DNA of 8,860 bases, from contig CAKKST010000092.1 in the NCBI GenBank assembly GCA_919903585.1, positions 1-8,860 on the forward strand, written 5' to 3'. How positions within the stretch are numbered: position 1 is the first letter of the stretch; each line of letters opens with the position of its first letter. Origin of the DNA: Nitrospiria bacterium (GTDB lineage Bacteria; Nitrospirota; CAKKRA01; 9FT-COMBO-42-15). Below, one piece after another: positions 1 through 5,686 of this stretch. The notes beneath the pieces were generated by a model, which did not search any database, was not told the origin of the DNA, and worked only from the letters and a program-made list of their open reading frames with translations. Position numbers and translations under genes: made by a program.

Positions 1-75
1 CCCTCTCCCGCAAGGGGAGAGGGAATCTTATTATTTCCCCTCCCTTGATGGGAGGGGATAAAGGGGAGGGTGAGG
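1..75. repeat. C/G-rich palindromic intergenic repeat cluster
   Basis: Two perfect hairpins stand in tandem. CCCTCTCCC pairs with GGGAGAGGG (1-23, 5-nt loop), and CCCCTCCC pairs with GGGAGGGG (37-57, 5-nt loop). A G-rich tail ending in GGGTGAGG follows. The same CCCTCTCCC/GGGTGAGG words recur at 2954-3110, so this is a dispersed repeat family. It lies just beyond the 3' end of the thioredoxin-like gene. Read on the minus strand the hairpins are not followed by a clean T tract, so I do not call them a terminator. The left end may be cut by the window edge. Confidence 0.8.
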
Positions 76-104
76 TTGCTCGCAATAACATTAAATATAT
101 TTTC

Positions 105-608
105 CTATAGCAACTTGTTCAACGGCCCGGATAGTGTCTGATATGTCTTTATCTGCCCCACATATTTCCCGCCAATCTTCCCGTCCCTTGTAATAAAGAG
201 GGTGGTCGGGGTTGTAACAATACCATAGAGATTTGCCACCTTGCTTCTTAAATCAAAGGCCATCTGAAATGACGGCCTCTCCTGCTCTATAAATTTTTTC
301 AGCTCAAACTGTGTATCCTGAATCCCTATGCCGATGAACCGCACACCTTTTGGGCCGTACTCCTTATGTGCCTGCTCCATAAATGGCATGGAGTTATGAG
401 AGCACGGGCACCACTGCGCCCAGAAGAAGATAACCACAGGCATACCCTTCTGTTCCTCAAGCCCCCACTTTTTCCCGTCAATCAGTTCAATGTCAAATAG
501 CCCTGCTGTCTGGCCTATTTCAATTGACACAGCCTGAGGTTTATAATTATAGACAGCGAGGAGTATAAGGCCGAGGGCTATTAAAAGGATGATCCTGTTG
601 GTATTCAT
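105..608 (-). CDS. Membrane-anchored thioredoxin-like (TlpA/AhpC-TSA type) protein with CPC active site
   Basis: A 167-residue thioredoxin-fold protein. Residues about 5-20 form one hydrophobic segment, an uncleaved anchor or signal, leaving the domain outside the cytoplasm. The fold is recognisable from FFWAQWC (61-67), the cis-Pro segment TTPTTLF (132-138) and a final beta strand with a DGK turn (142-144). The family normally has W-C-x-x-C and uses the pair to reduce or exchange disulfides, often for cytochrome c or copper-site maturation. Here the site reads W66-C67-P68-C69-S70-H71, so the cysteines are one residue apart. The DNA shows no frameshift. Its ATG overlaps the stop of the upstream propeller gene (ATGA), and only a weak ribosome site precedes it, so translation is probably coupled. 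A role in heme or copper-centre assembly for this cluster is inference; classical disulfide reductase activity is doubtful. Confidence 0.85.
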   Translation of the reverse strand: MNTNRIILLIALGLILLAVYNYKPQAVSIEIGQTAGLFDIELIDGKKWGLEEQKGMPVVIFFWAQWCPCSHNSMPFMEQAHKEYGPKGVRFIGIGIQDTQFELKKFIEQERPSFQMAFDLRSKVANLYGIVTTPTTLFITRDGKIGGKYVGQIKTYQTLSGPLNKLL

Positions 609-1663
609 TGTTTTAAAAGATCTTTGGGTGGAGTAAACTGAATGCTCAGGTCCTTATCCTTTTTTAAGATGCTGAGCTTTGACACATCAATCTTTCCTAT
701 CTTATTATTTGCTGCCTCTGTAAACCAGACATTTCCCTCTCTGTCTACGACAATATCAATGAGCTTGATATCCTTCAGGGGCATATCAATCTCTGTGAAG
801 ACTGCGGTAGTGGGATTGAATCTTACTATCCTTCTTCCGTATCTTTCGGAGAACCAGATCATACCATTCTTATCTGAGGTCAGCCCTTCAACAACCCCTC
901 TGCTCGGAAGGGGAAAATCCTTAAAGGTTTCTGAGGAAGAAATGAATTTAATCAGCTTAAAATCCCTCTTGCTGGTAAACCAGATATTTCCGTTTTTATC
1001 TATTGTAAGCTCGCTTGCTGCACTAAAATCATAGGGGATATTATATTCCTTTATCTTGCCTGAAACAGGGTCAAGCCTCCCTAATTTGTTTCCCTGCGCC
1101 TCTATAAACCATATAATGCCATTTTTATCCACACCTATGCCTACCGGCTGGCACATTGGCGTCAGGATATCGTATTCCTTAAAGGTTTTTGTTTTGGGCT
1201 GGAAAGATCCTATCCTGTTGCCTGCAAACTCTGTAAACCAAATATTGTCCTTTTTGTCAATTACAATCCGCGAGGGATCGCGCTTTCTTTCAGGAAGTTC
1301 ATATTCACTAAACCTGCCGCTTACTGGATCAAATCTCCCGATCTGATCCGCATTCTGTTCAATAAACCAGATATTATCCTTTGAATCCACTGCAATATCA
1401 TATGGGTTGGAATCCTTAGTCGGTGTTTCGTATTCCCTGATCACCCCAGCCTTATTAAGCATTGCAATCTTGTTTCCCCTGTATTCTGAAAACCAGACAT
1501 TGCCTTTAGAATCCACTGCAATACCGCCGGGAAAGCTGTGCTCTGTCGGGATATCATAAAAGACAAAGGCCGATTCCTTTTCCTGATTCAATTGCGCTTC
1601 CGAAATGGGGCTGAGGATAAGGGTGAAAACTAATACAAAAAAAAGGGCTGCTGCCTTCTTCAT
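605..1663 (-). CDS. Exported seven-bladed Vgb-like (streptogramin lyase fold) beta-propeller protein
   Basis: A 352-residue secreted protein. A Sec signal peptide (1-23, ending SEA before Gln24) is followed by seven repeats of a roughly 43-residue blade of the form IAVDSKGNxWFTExxxNKIGxF, with the key Trp at 57, 99, 142, 185, 228, 270 and 313. A short Lys-rich tail closes it. This is the virginiamycin B lyase-like propeller fold. True lyases are understood to carry an active-site His at a Pro-His-Gly-Ile blade entry; here the matching positions read PGGI, PYDI, PVGI and the like, and His is nearly absent, so antibiotic cleavage is unlikely. The reading frame extends upstream to 1753, but ATG at 1663 is preferred: it sits after a purine-rich AGGAGAGAGAGG and directly precedes the signal peptide. 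It overlaps the upstream propeller gene by ATGA. The actual substrate or partner is unknown. Confidence 0.88.
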   Translation of the reverse strand: MKKAAALFFVLVFTLILSPISEAQLNQEKESAFVFYDIPTEHSFPGGIAVDSKGNVWFSEYRGNKIAMLNKAGVIREYETPTKDSNPYDIAVDSKDNIWFIEQNADQIGRFDPVSGRFSEYELPERKRDPSRIVIDKKDNIWFTEFAGNRIGSFQPKTKTFKEYDILTPMCQPVGIGVDKNGIIWFIEAQGNKLGRLDPVSGKIKEYNIPYDFSAASELTIDKNGNIWFTSKRDFKLIKFISSSETFKDFPLPSRGVVEGLTSDKNGMIWFSERYGRRIVRFNPTTAVFTEIDMPLKDIKLIDIVVDREGNVWFTEAANNKIGKIDVSKLSILKKDKDLSIQFTPPKDLLKQ

Positions 1664-2928
1664 AAACCCCTCTCTCTCCTTCTGGAGGAGATTACAAAAT
1701 ATATTATTAAGCCTATTATTACAACACCGCCTATCAGGATTATCATATCCCACTTCTGGCCTCTTTTTTTCTCCGAGGCATCATGCCCGGCGCCATACGC
1801 CTTCTCCTGCGGTATTGCTGCCAGCTCTGGAATAAATCCGATCTTGTTTGCCTCCCTCTCTGCCTCTACAAACCATATATCCCCAGATAGGCTAATCGTA
1901 ATGCCAATAGGCTGGCTCTGTATGGTTGGTATGTCGTGTTCCTTAAATACCGCACTCGCAGGGTCAAAAAGACCGATCTTGTTGCCTCTATTCTCTGTAA
2001 ACCATATCCTGTCATATTTATCAATTGCAAGGCCGAGCGGCACGCTGGATGTAGTAGGCACAACAGCCTCATCAAACCTCTTCATCTCAGGCGAGTACAT
2101 GCCGAGCTTATTGGCGCTTAGTTCAGTAAACCAGATATTCCCCTTTGAGTCTACAGCAATGTCAAAGGGATTTGCTGTTGGCGTAAGGATATTGTATTCA
2201 GTAATCTTGCCTGCCTGCGGCTCCAGCATCCCAATCTTGTTCGCATCAGCCATTGTAAACCACACATTGTTCTTCTGGTCAATTGCAATCCCTGCCGGCT
2301 TGCTGTTTGGGGTTGAAATGGTGTACTCCCTGAATGAGACGGCTGACACACTGAATCTTCCGATCTTATTTGCATTCCGCTCTGTAAACCATACATCCCC
2401 TTTGGAGTCTATTGCAATATTATATGGGCCTGAATCAGGGGTTGGGATGGAATATTCGGAGAATTCTTCCTTGGCAGGTGAAAATCTCCCGATCTTGTTG
2501 CCGAGAAGCTCTGCAAACCAGATATCACCTCTGGAGTCAATTGTAATACCTGCAAGGCTGCCAACAGATGATACAGAGAAGCCGCCTGTAAATGCCTTTC
2601 TATCTGTCTCTGAGAATCCCCATCTCGCTGTATCCGCCCCTTTTGCTGATGGTAATTTATATTCTGAAAATTTTGTGGTTTTGGGATCAAATTTGCCGAG
2701 GGCATTGTTCCCCTGCTCTGTGAACCACACAATGCCGTTCTTATCAACAGCAATCTTAAACGGCTGAGAATAGGGGGTAGGAAGAATGAATTCCTTAAAT
2801 ATCGTTTGGCCTGTTTCCTTCTTTGCAGCAGGTGTTTTCTCGTGATCGGATGCGGCAAAGGCAATAGTATTATTTATAATTGCTACGATTATAAAGGCGC
2901 TAATTGTCTTCTTCCAGTAACGCATCAT
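1660..2928 (-). CDS. Membrane-anchored seven-bladed Vgb-like beta-propeller protein
   Basis: About 422 residues from the chosen ATG. An N-terminal signal segment (about 7-26) is followed by seven blades carrying the WFTE...NKIG motif. An insertion of about 30 residues (near 94-124) separates blades 1 and 2. After a Lys-rich linker, a C-terminal transmembrane helix (about 394-414) ends in a basic RRRER tail. The propeller should therefore face the periplasm with its C terminus in the cytoplasm. It is a paralogue of the next gene: the same blade consensus, but this copy is anchored and the other is secreted. As there, no blade shows the Pro-His-Gly-Ile entry expected of a streptogramin lyase. 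Such propellers are often misannotated as virginiamycin B lyase; a binding or scaffold role is more likely. A GTG at 2940 is an alternative start, but it overlaps the ribosome site. Confidence 0.87.
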   Translation of the reverse strand: MMRYWKKTISAFIIVAIINNTIAFAASDHEKTPAAKKETGQTIFKEFILPTPYSQPFKIAVDKNGIVWFTEQGNNALGKFDPKTTKFSEYKLPSAKGADTARWGFSETDRKAFTGGFSVSSVGSLAGITIDSRGDIWFAELLGNKIGRFSPAKEEFSEYSIPTPDSGPYNIAIDSKGDVWFTERNANKIGRFSVSAVSFREYTISTPNSKPAGIAIDQKNNVWFTMADANKIGMLEPQAGKITEYNILTPTANPFDIAVDSKGNIWFTELSANKLGMYSPEMKRFDEAVVPTTSSVPLGLAIDKYDRIWFTENRGNKIGLFDPASAVFKEHDIPTIQSQPIGITISLSGDIWFVEAEREANKIGFIPELAAIPQEKAYGAGHDASEKKRGQKWDMIILIGGVVIIGLIIYFVISSRRRERGL

Positions 2929-2939
2929 TCTGTTGCTCA

Positions 2940-2946
2940 CTCCTTT
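2940..2946 (-). promoter_or_regulatory. Ribosome binding site of the anchored propeller gene
   Basis: The minus strand reads AAAGGAG here. The last base overlaps the possible GTG start (2940-2938), which would leave no spacing, whereas the ATG at 2928-2926 lies 11 nt downstream. This is the reason for choosing the ATG. A second ATG follows immediately at 2925-2923. Confidence 0.55.
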
Positions 2947-2953
2947 ATTATTT

Positions 2954-3110
2954 CCCCCTCACCTTAATCCTCTCCCCGGCGGGGAGAGGAAATAATTTAA
3001 GATTCTCTCCAAAACGAGTATAGGAGGCAATCAAATATCCTCCTATTTCACCATGAGAAAAAATAAATAAGATCCCCTCTCCCCTTGTGGGAGAGGGTTA
3101 GGGTGAGGGG
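2954..3110. repeat. Compound inverted repeat with CCCCTCACC...CCTCTCCC ends
   Basis: The gap between the subunit IV gene and the propeller genes holds two copies of the C/G-rich repeat in opposite orientation. The outer arms (2955-2976 and 3089-3110) are 22 bp with two C/T differences, which would still pair as G-U in RNA. Each copy also forms its own hairpin (2969-2989 with CCTCTCCCC arms; 3075-3097 with CCCTCTCCC arms). Between them is a third perfect hairpin, ATAGGAGG/CCTCCTAT (3020-3046, 11-nt loop). The whole resembles a small non-autonomous mobile element, but no target-site duplication could be confirmed. Confidence 0.75.
3057..3097 (-). terminator. Possible rho-independent terminator after the subunit IV/cytochrome c gene
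   Basis: On the minus strand a 9-bp GC hairpin (CCCTCTCCC, 5-nt loop, GGGAGAGGG) lies 18 nt after the stop codon and is followed by GATCTTATTTATTTTTT. The T run begins a few bases after the stem, so the match is imperfect, and the hairpin also belongs to a dispersed repeat family. It could separate the respiratory block from the propeller block. Confidence 0.4.
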
Positions 3111-3114
3111 TATA

Positions 3115-3783
3115 TCACCATGTAAATGTCGGCTCATACATATGCCTCATCTGCCAGTTGGCATCCTTGTAGCCCTCTGCCTCTCTGGTGAGAGTCAATG
3201 TCTCTTCCTCGCCAACCCTCTTTCCTGCCCTGTATTTTCCAACAGAAATCTGCCTCTGGCGGTTTACCCTGTAAAACTCACCCACATCAAGTGGCGGCAT
3301 GCCCATGCCAACCCCCATTGAGGCATTATGGCATGAGTTGCAGCCATGCACCTTTGCATGATAGCCGCTCTTTACAGTGCCAACTGCGATTAATAGTCCG
3401 ACCAGCAAAACAGATATGCTTACTATTAGCTTCCTGCTGCTGCTTAATTTTACCTTGCCCTCTTTCTTTCTGTGCAAAAAAGGTAGAATCAATAATGACA
3501 GAAAGATAATGATGGGCAGGAAGAATGTCCCTATAATCTGAAATTTCTTTAGATTCCCTGTAAGATACCAGAAGGGCTGAAAGAAAAAGATAGAATACCA
3601 TTCCGGCCCCGGGATATACATGCCGTCATCCGGCATTGGCGGAACCAGCGGATCTGAAGGAACTCTAAAATAATAAGATAATATCAACAGCGCCGCAAAT
3701 ATAATAGCCACCATAATGGTTGATTGCACCAGATGATGGGGATAAAATCTTCTCCCCTTTTTGTGTTCGCCTTCCTTTTTCAT
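3115..3783 (-). CDS. Cytochrome b6/f subunit IV-like protein fused to a C-terminal heme c domain (QcrC-like)
   Basis: A 222-residue membrane protein. Three hydrophobic helices lie at about 20-38, 83-103 and 118-137. The segment VPSDP (41-45) and especially PEWY (60-63), the quinol-oxidation-site signature of cytochrome b and subunit IV, identify the N-terminal part as the C-terminal half of a split cytochrome b. After helix 3 comes one heme c site, C148-N-S-C151-H152, with a Met-rich stretch (GVGMGMPPL, 157-165) that can supply the axial Met. About 60 charged residues without another heme motif follow. This layout resembles Bacillus QcrC, which delivers electrons from menaquinol to cytochrome c. 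It overlaps the upstream cytochrome c gene by ATGA, with AGGGGTGG ahead of the start, so the two are translationally coupled. The heme domain is small for the family. Confidence 0.87.
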   Translation of the reverse strand: MKKEGEHKKGRRFYPHHLVQSTIMVAIIFAALLILSYYFRVPSDPLVPPMPDDGMYIPGPEWYSIFFFQPFWYLTGNLKKFQIIGTFFLPIIIFLSLLILPFLHRKKEGKVKLSSSRKLIVSISVLLVGLLIAVGTVKSGYHAKVHGCNSCHNASMGVGMGMPPLDVGEFYRVNRQRQISVGKYRAGKRVGEEETLTLTREAEGYKDANWQMRHMYEPTFTW

Positions 3784-4256
3784 TTTGCCACCCCTGCCTT
3801 TTTATATCCGCAGTTACACAATGTTCGGACATATTTTACCACACCTTTTATCTCATCCTCAGTTAATGTATAATCAAACGGAGGCATGCTTCTTGAAAAC
3901 CCAATAGCAGGCCCTCCCTCTTTTACCACTTTAAAAAGCTGTTCGTCGCTTCTGGTTGAGAGATAATTCCCGTCTGTGTGGTTTCTCGGAGGAACCTCCA
4001 TCGCCTCTGCCTGCGGGCCATTACCCCTGCCATTTTCCCCATGGCATGGGGAGCAATACATCATATAATTGGACTTAGCCTCTGCCTCCTTGCCCTTCCA
4101 TGCGTCTAATGCTGTATAGCCCTCCTCCTGCGATGTAGCTGATTTTGCCTTTTTGTTCTCTTTTTTGCTTTCTGCCATGAGGGTAATGTTAAGATAAGAC
4201 AGGATACTTATAACTACTATAATAAAAAGCGCCGTCTTCATTCTTTTTCTATTCAT
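3780..4256 (-). CDS. Monoheme cytochrome c with C-terminal Cys-Asn-Cys tail
   Basis: A 158-residue class I cytochrome c. An N-terminal hydrophobic stretch (about 8-27) acts as signal or anchor, followed by a Lys-rich linker (31-38). The heme site is C68-S-P-C71-H72, with GENGRGNG just after it, and the axial Met is in SMPPF (M124). The C-terminal helix ends in LCNC (C147, C149), a feature shared with the 121-residue cytochrome at the other end of the cluster. It sits between cytochrome b6 and the subunit IV-heme protein, so it is probably a subunit or the immediate electron acceptor of that complex. The start at 4256 has a good AGGAGAAGG ribosome site; Met6 is a weaker alternative. Confidence 0.9.
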   Translation of the reverse strand: MNRKRMKTALFIIVVISILSYLNITLMAESKKENKKAKSATSQEEGYTALDAWKGKEAEAKSNYMMYCSPCHGENGRGNGPQAEAMEVPPRNHTDGNYLSTRSDEQLFKVVKEGGPAIGFSRSMPPFDYTLTEDEIKGVVKYVRTLCNCGYKKAGVAK

Positions 4257-4304
4257 AAGCCTTCTCCTATAGGGGATTTAATAAATGTCTTTTTGGGGTT
4301 AACA

Positions 4305-4940
4305 TTAAAGCGGCCCAGAGATACCATGTTTTCTGACCATCTTAAAGTGTACAAATAGGAATAAAGCAGAAAGAAAAGGTAAAATCCAAATATGTGTAAC
4401 AAAACTGCGGCCAACAGTGAATGCAGAAAGTATCGGGTCCTTTAATGCCTCACCTATTACCGGCCAGCTCCCAATATAATCTGTCCACAGGACAAGGACC
4501 CAGTAGCCCCTCCAGTCCCATGGCAGTATGCTGCCTGTAACAGTAAAGAGCATCACAATCATAAACATTGAAAGCCCTGAAAGCCAGTTCAGCTCCCTCG
4601 GCTTTTGATACGCCCTGTGCACTATTACACTCATCATGTGAAAGAAGACCATAGCAACGAGGAGTGTAGCGCCCCATCTGTGCATATTTCTCATCAGCCA
4701 GCCGAGCGGCACAGAATTACTCAGATATTGGATGCTCTCAAGTGCGCTCTCCGGTTTTGGCACATAGAAAAAGAACATAAAGACACCTGTTATTACCTGA
4801 AGCATAATAATAAACAGGGCAAGTCCGCCAAAACAATAAAATAGAGTAACATGCTCCGGGACAGGATATTCAAGCTGTTTTCTTATCCACTTCCTAATAT
4901 CCGTCCTTTCATCAAGCCAATCATATATCTTTGAGAACAT
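4305..4940 (-). CDS. Cytochrome b6-type subunit of a quinol:cytochrome c oxidoreductase (QcrB/PetB-like)
   Basis: A 211-residue protein with four transmembrane helices (about 33-58, 88-108, 122-142, 178-198). The two bis-His heme b pairs are H87/H101 and H183/H198. Fourteen residues separate the second pair, the spacing of cytochrome b6 rather than of mitochondrial cytochrome b. C36 in FYCFGG matches the conserved cysteine that binds the extra heme (cn or ci) covalently in b6f and Bacillus-type complexes. The protein oxidises quinol, probably menaquinol, together with the subunit IV protein encoded two genes downstream. It starts with ATG after a GGAGGAGGGGAGAGG tract. The gap upstream holds a perfect 28-bp palindrome. 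No Rieske iron-sulfur gene, which normally precedes this gene, is present in the window. Confidence 0.93.
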   Translation of the reverse strand: MFSKIYDWLDERTDIRKWIRKQLEYPVPEHVTLFYCFGGLALFIIMLQVITGVFMFFFYVPKPESALESIQYLSNSVPLGWLMRNMHRWGATLLVAMVFFHMMSVIVHRAYQKPRELNWLSGLSMFMIVMLFTVTGSILPWDWRGYWVLVLWTDYIGSWPVIGEALKDPILSAFTVGRSFVTHIWILPFLSALFLFVHFKMVRKHGISGPL

Positions 4941-4959
4941 CCTCTCCCCTCCTCCATAT

Positions 4960-4987
4960 GTAGGGGCGAACGGTCGTTCGCCCCTAC
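4960..4987. repeat. Perfect 28-bp palindromic repeat (GTAGGGGCGAAC type)
   Basis: GTAGGGGCGAAC, a 4-nt GGTC loop, then GTTCGCCCCTAC: twelve perfectly paired bases. It fills most of the short gap between the lipoprotein stop and the cytochrome b6 ribosome site. Its compact, exact form is typical of dispersed palindromic intergenic repeats. Within a transcript it would form a very stable hairpin and could reduce read-through or protect RNA ends. Confidence 0.85.
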
Positions 4988-4993
4988 TATTTA

Positions 4994-5428
4994 TTATCCC
5001 TTTTGTGGTGGCAGGTCTTCCTTGTCCAGTTCGCCTGTAAAGTCTATCTTCCAGTTGTTTGTCTGCTTATCAAGCTTAAGATAGATATAGCTTTCTGTCT
5101 TGTATTCACCAAAGGATGAGGGGAGGATCATCTCTATGGTCACCTTTGCGACATCCTTTTCAATATCTGATTTAAGCGCCTTTACCTTCATCCCCTCGGG
5201 ATAACGTTTGACAATATCCCTGAACCTGTCCTCTGTAAGCCTGACATCTTTTGCATTTGTTAATCTATAAGCCTCTGAAATTGCCCTTGTGCCGCCCGTG
5301 CCGGTAAATTCATAAAATTTTGTAACCACAGCCTCCGGGGTCTCCTTAGGCGGCGCAGAGGTTCTGCTGCAGCCTATAGATAGGAGGACTAATAACAGAA
5401 CCAAACTAAATTTCTTCACTAAACTCAC
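4994..5428 (-). CDS. Small lipoprotein, probably NTF2-like (DUF4878-like)
   Basis: About 144 residues from the preferred GTG. The N-terminal stretch SLVKKFSLVLLLVLLSIGC is a lipoprotein signal, with the lipid-bearing Cys at residue 20. The mature part begins with a Pro/Lys-rich linker and then reads TPEAVVTKFYEF, a charged helical region, and beta strands ending in NNWKIDFTGEL. This pattern resembles small NTF2-like lipoproteins of the DUF4878 type; no catalytic residues are recognisable. The frame stays open upstream to an ATG at 5503, but that codon lies inside an inverted repeat, and the 25 extra residues would spoil the signal peptide. The GTG at 5428 has GAGGGAGGG 12 nt upstream; a second GTG at 5419 is also possible. 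It lies between nosZ and cytochrome b6 in the same direction, so it may be an accessory or assembly factor, but this is a guess. Confidence 0.72.
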   Translation of the reverse strand: MSLVKKFSLVLLLVLLSIGCSRTSAPPKETPEAVVTKFYEFTGTGGTRAISEAYRLTNAKDVRLTEDRFRDIVKRYPEGMKVKALKSDIEKDVAKVTIEMILPSSFGEYKTESYIYLKLDKQTNNWKIDFTGELDKEDLPPQKG

Positions 5429-5440
5429 CAGAGCAGTATT

Positions 5441-5449
5441 CCCTCCCTC
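5441..5449 (-). promoter_or_regulatory. Ribosome binding site supporting the GTG start of the lipoprotein
   Basis: The minus strand reads GAGGGAGGG. It lies 12 nt upstream of the GTG at 5428-5426, which gives a short, normal lipoprotein signal. The upstream ATG candidates (5503, 5482, 5464, 5458) have no well-spaced ribosome site. Confidence 0.45.
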
Positions 5450-5499
5450 TTTTGTCATTCCCATTCTTTTTTCTTTTACCATGCCTATACTTTTTTTTA

Positions 5500-5563
5500 T
5501 CATTCCTGCAAAAGCTGGAATCTAAAGGTATAAAAAATTAGATTCCTGCTTTTGCAGGAATGA
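5500..5563. repeat. Inverted repeat with 26-bp arms (TCATTCCTGC...GGAATCTAA family)
   Basis: Arms 5500-5525 and 5538-5563 are complementary at 25 of 26 positions around a 12-nt A/T-rich centre. Each arm also contains a smaller hairpin, for example TTCCTGC-TTTT-GCAGGAA at 5543-5560. The ATTCCTGC/GCAGGAAT theme resembles the widely dispersed ATTCCC...GGGAAT repeats of other bacteria, such as neisserial dRS3; that likeness is by eye only. Confidence 0.85.
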
Positions 5564-5589
5564 CATTCACTCAACTCCATAAGAAAAGA

Positions 5590-5651
5590 TAGGGCATACC
5601 CAGTTAACTGTTAACAATTAACTGTTAACTATTGACTGTGGGTATGCCCTA
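5590..5651 (-). terminator. 13-bp-arm hairpin after nosZ, candidate terminator or repeat
   Basis: TAGGGCATACCCA (5590-5602) pairs perfectly with TGGGTATGCCCTA (5639-5651), starting 36 nt downstream of the nosZ stop on the minus strand. The arm is followed by TATCTTTTCTTA, moderately T-rich. The 36-nt interior is itself repetitive: the 12-mer TTAACTGTTAAC occurs twice (5604-5615 and 5618-5629). The long loop is unusual for an intrinsic terminator, so it may be a repeat element that happens to stop or stabilise transcripts. Confidence 0.5.
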
Positions 5652-5686
5652 CTCAATTCTACAAACTACATGAGACTTCTTTTATA

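Noticed and set aside
1..75. CRISPR array from repeated C/G-rich units
   Set aside because: The units are hairpins of unequal length without regular spacing or unique spacers.
642..1346. Plus-strand open frames opposite the secreted propeller gene
   Set aside because: They are antisense shadows of the repeated blades, with no ribosome site and Ser/Leu/Pro-rich products unlike any family.
1844..2767. A 307-codon plus-strand open frame
   Set aside because: It lies wholly antisense to the anchored propeller gene; its length follows from the regular blade repeat and codon bias, not from a real protein.
605..2928. Annotation of the two propellers as antibiotic-inactivating virginiamycin B lyases
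   Set aside because: Only the fold matches. The expected His at the Pro-His-Gly-Ile blade entry is missing in all blades, and the context is respiratory.
3000..3060. A sigma70 promoter for the propeller genes (TATACT on the minus strand near 3018)
   Set aside because: No acceptable -35 hexamer at proper spacing, and the bases are part of the ATAGGAGG/CCTCCTAT hairpin.
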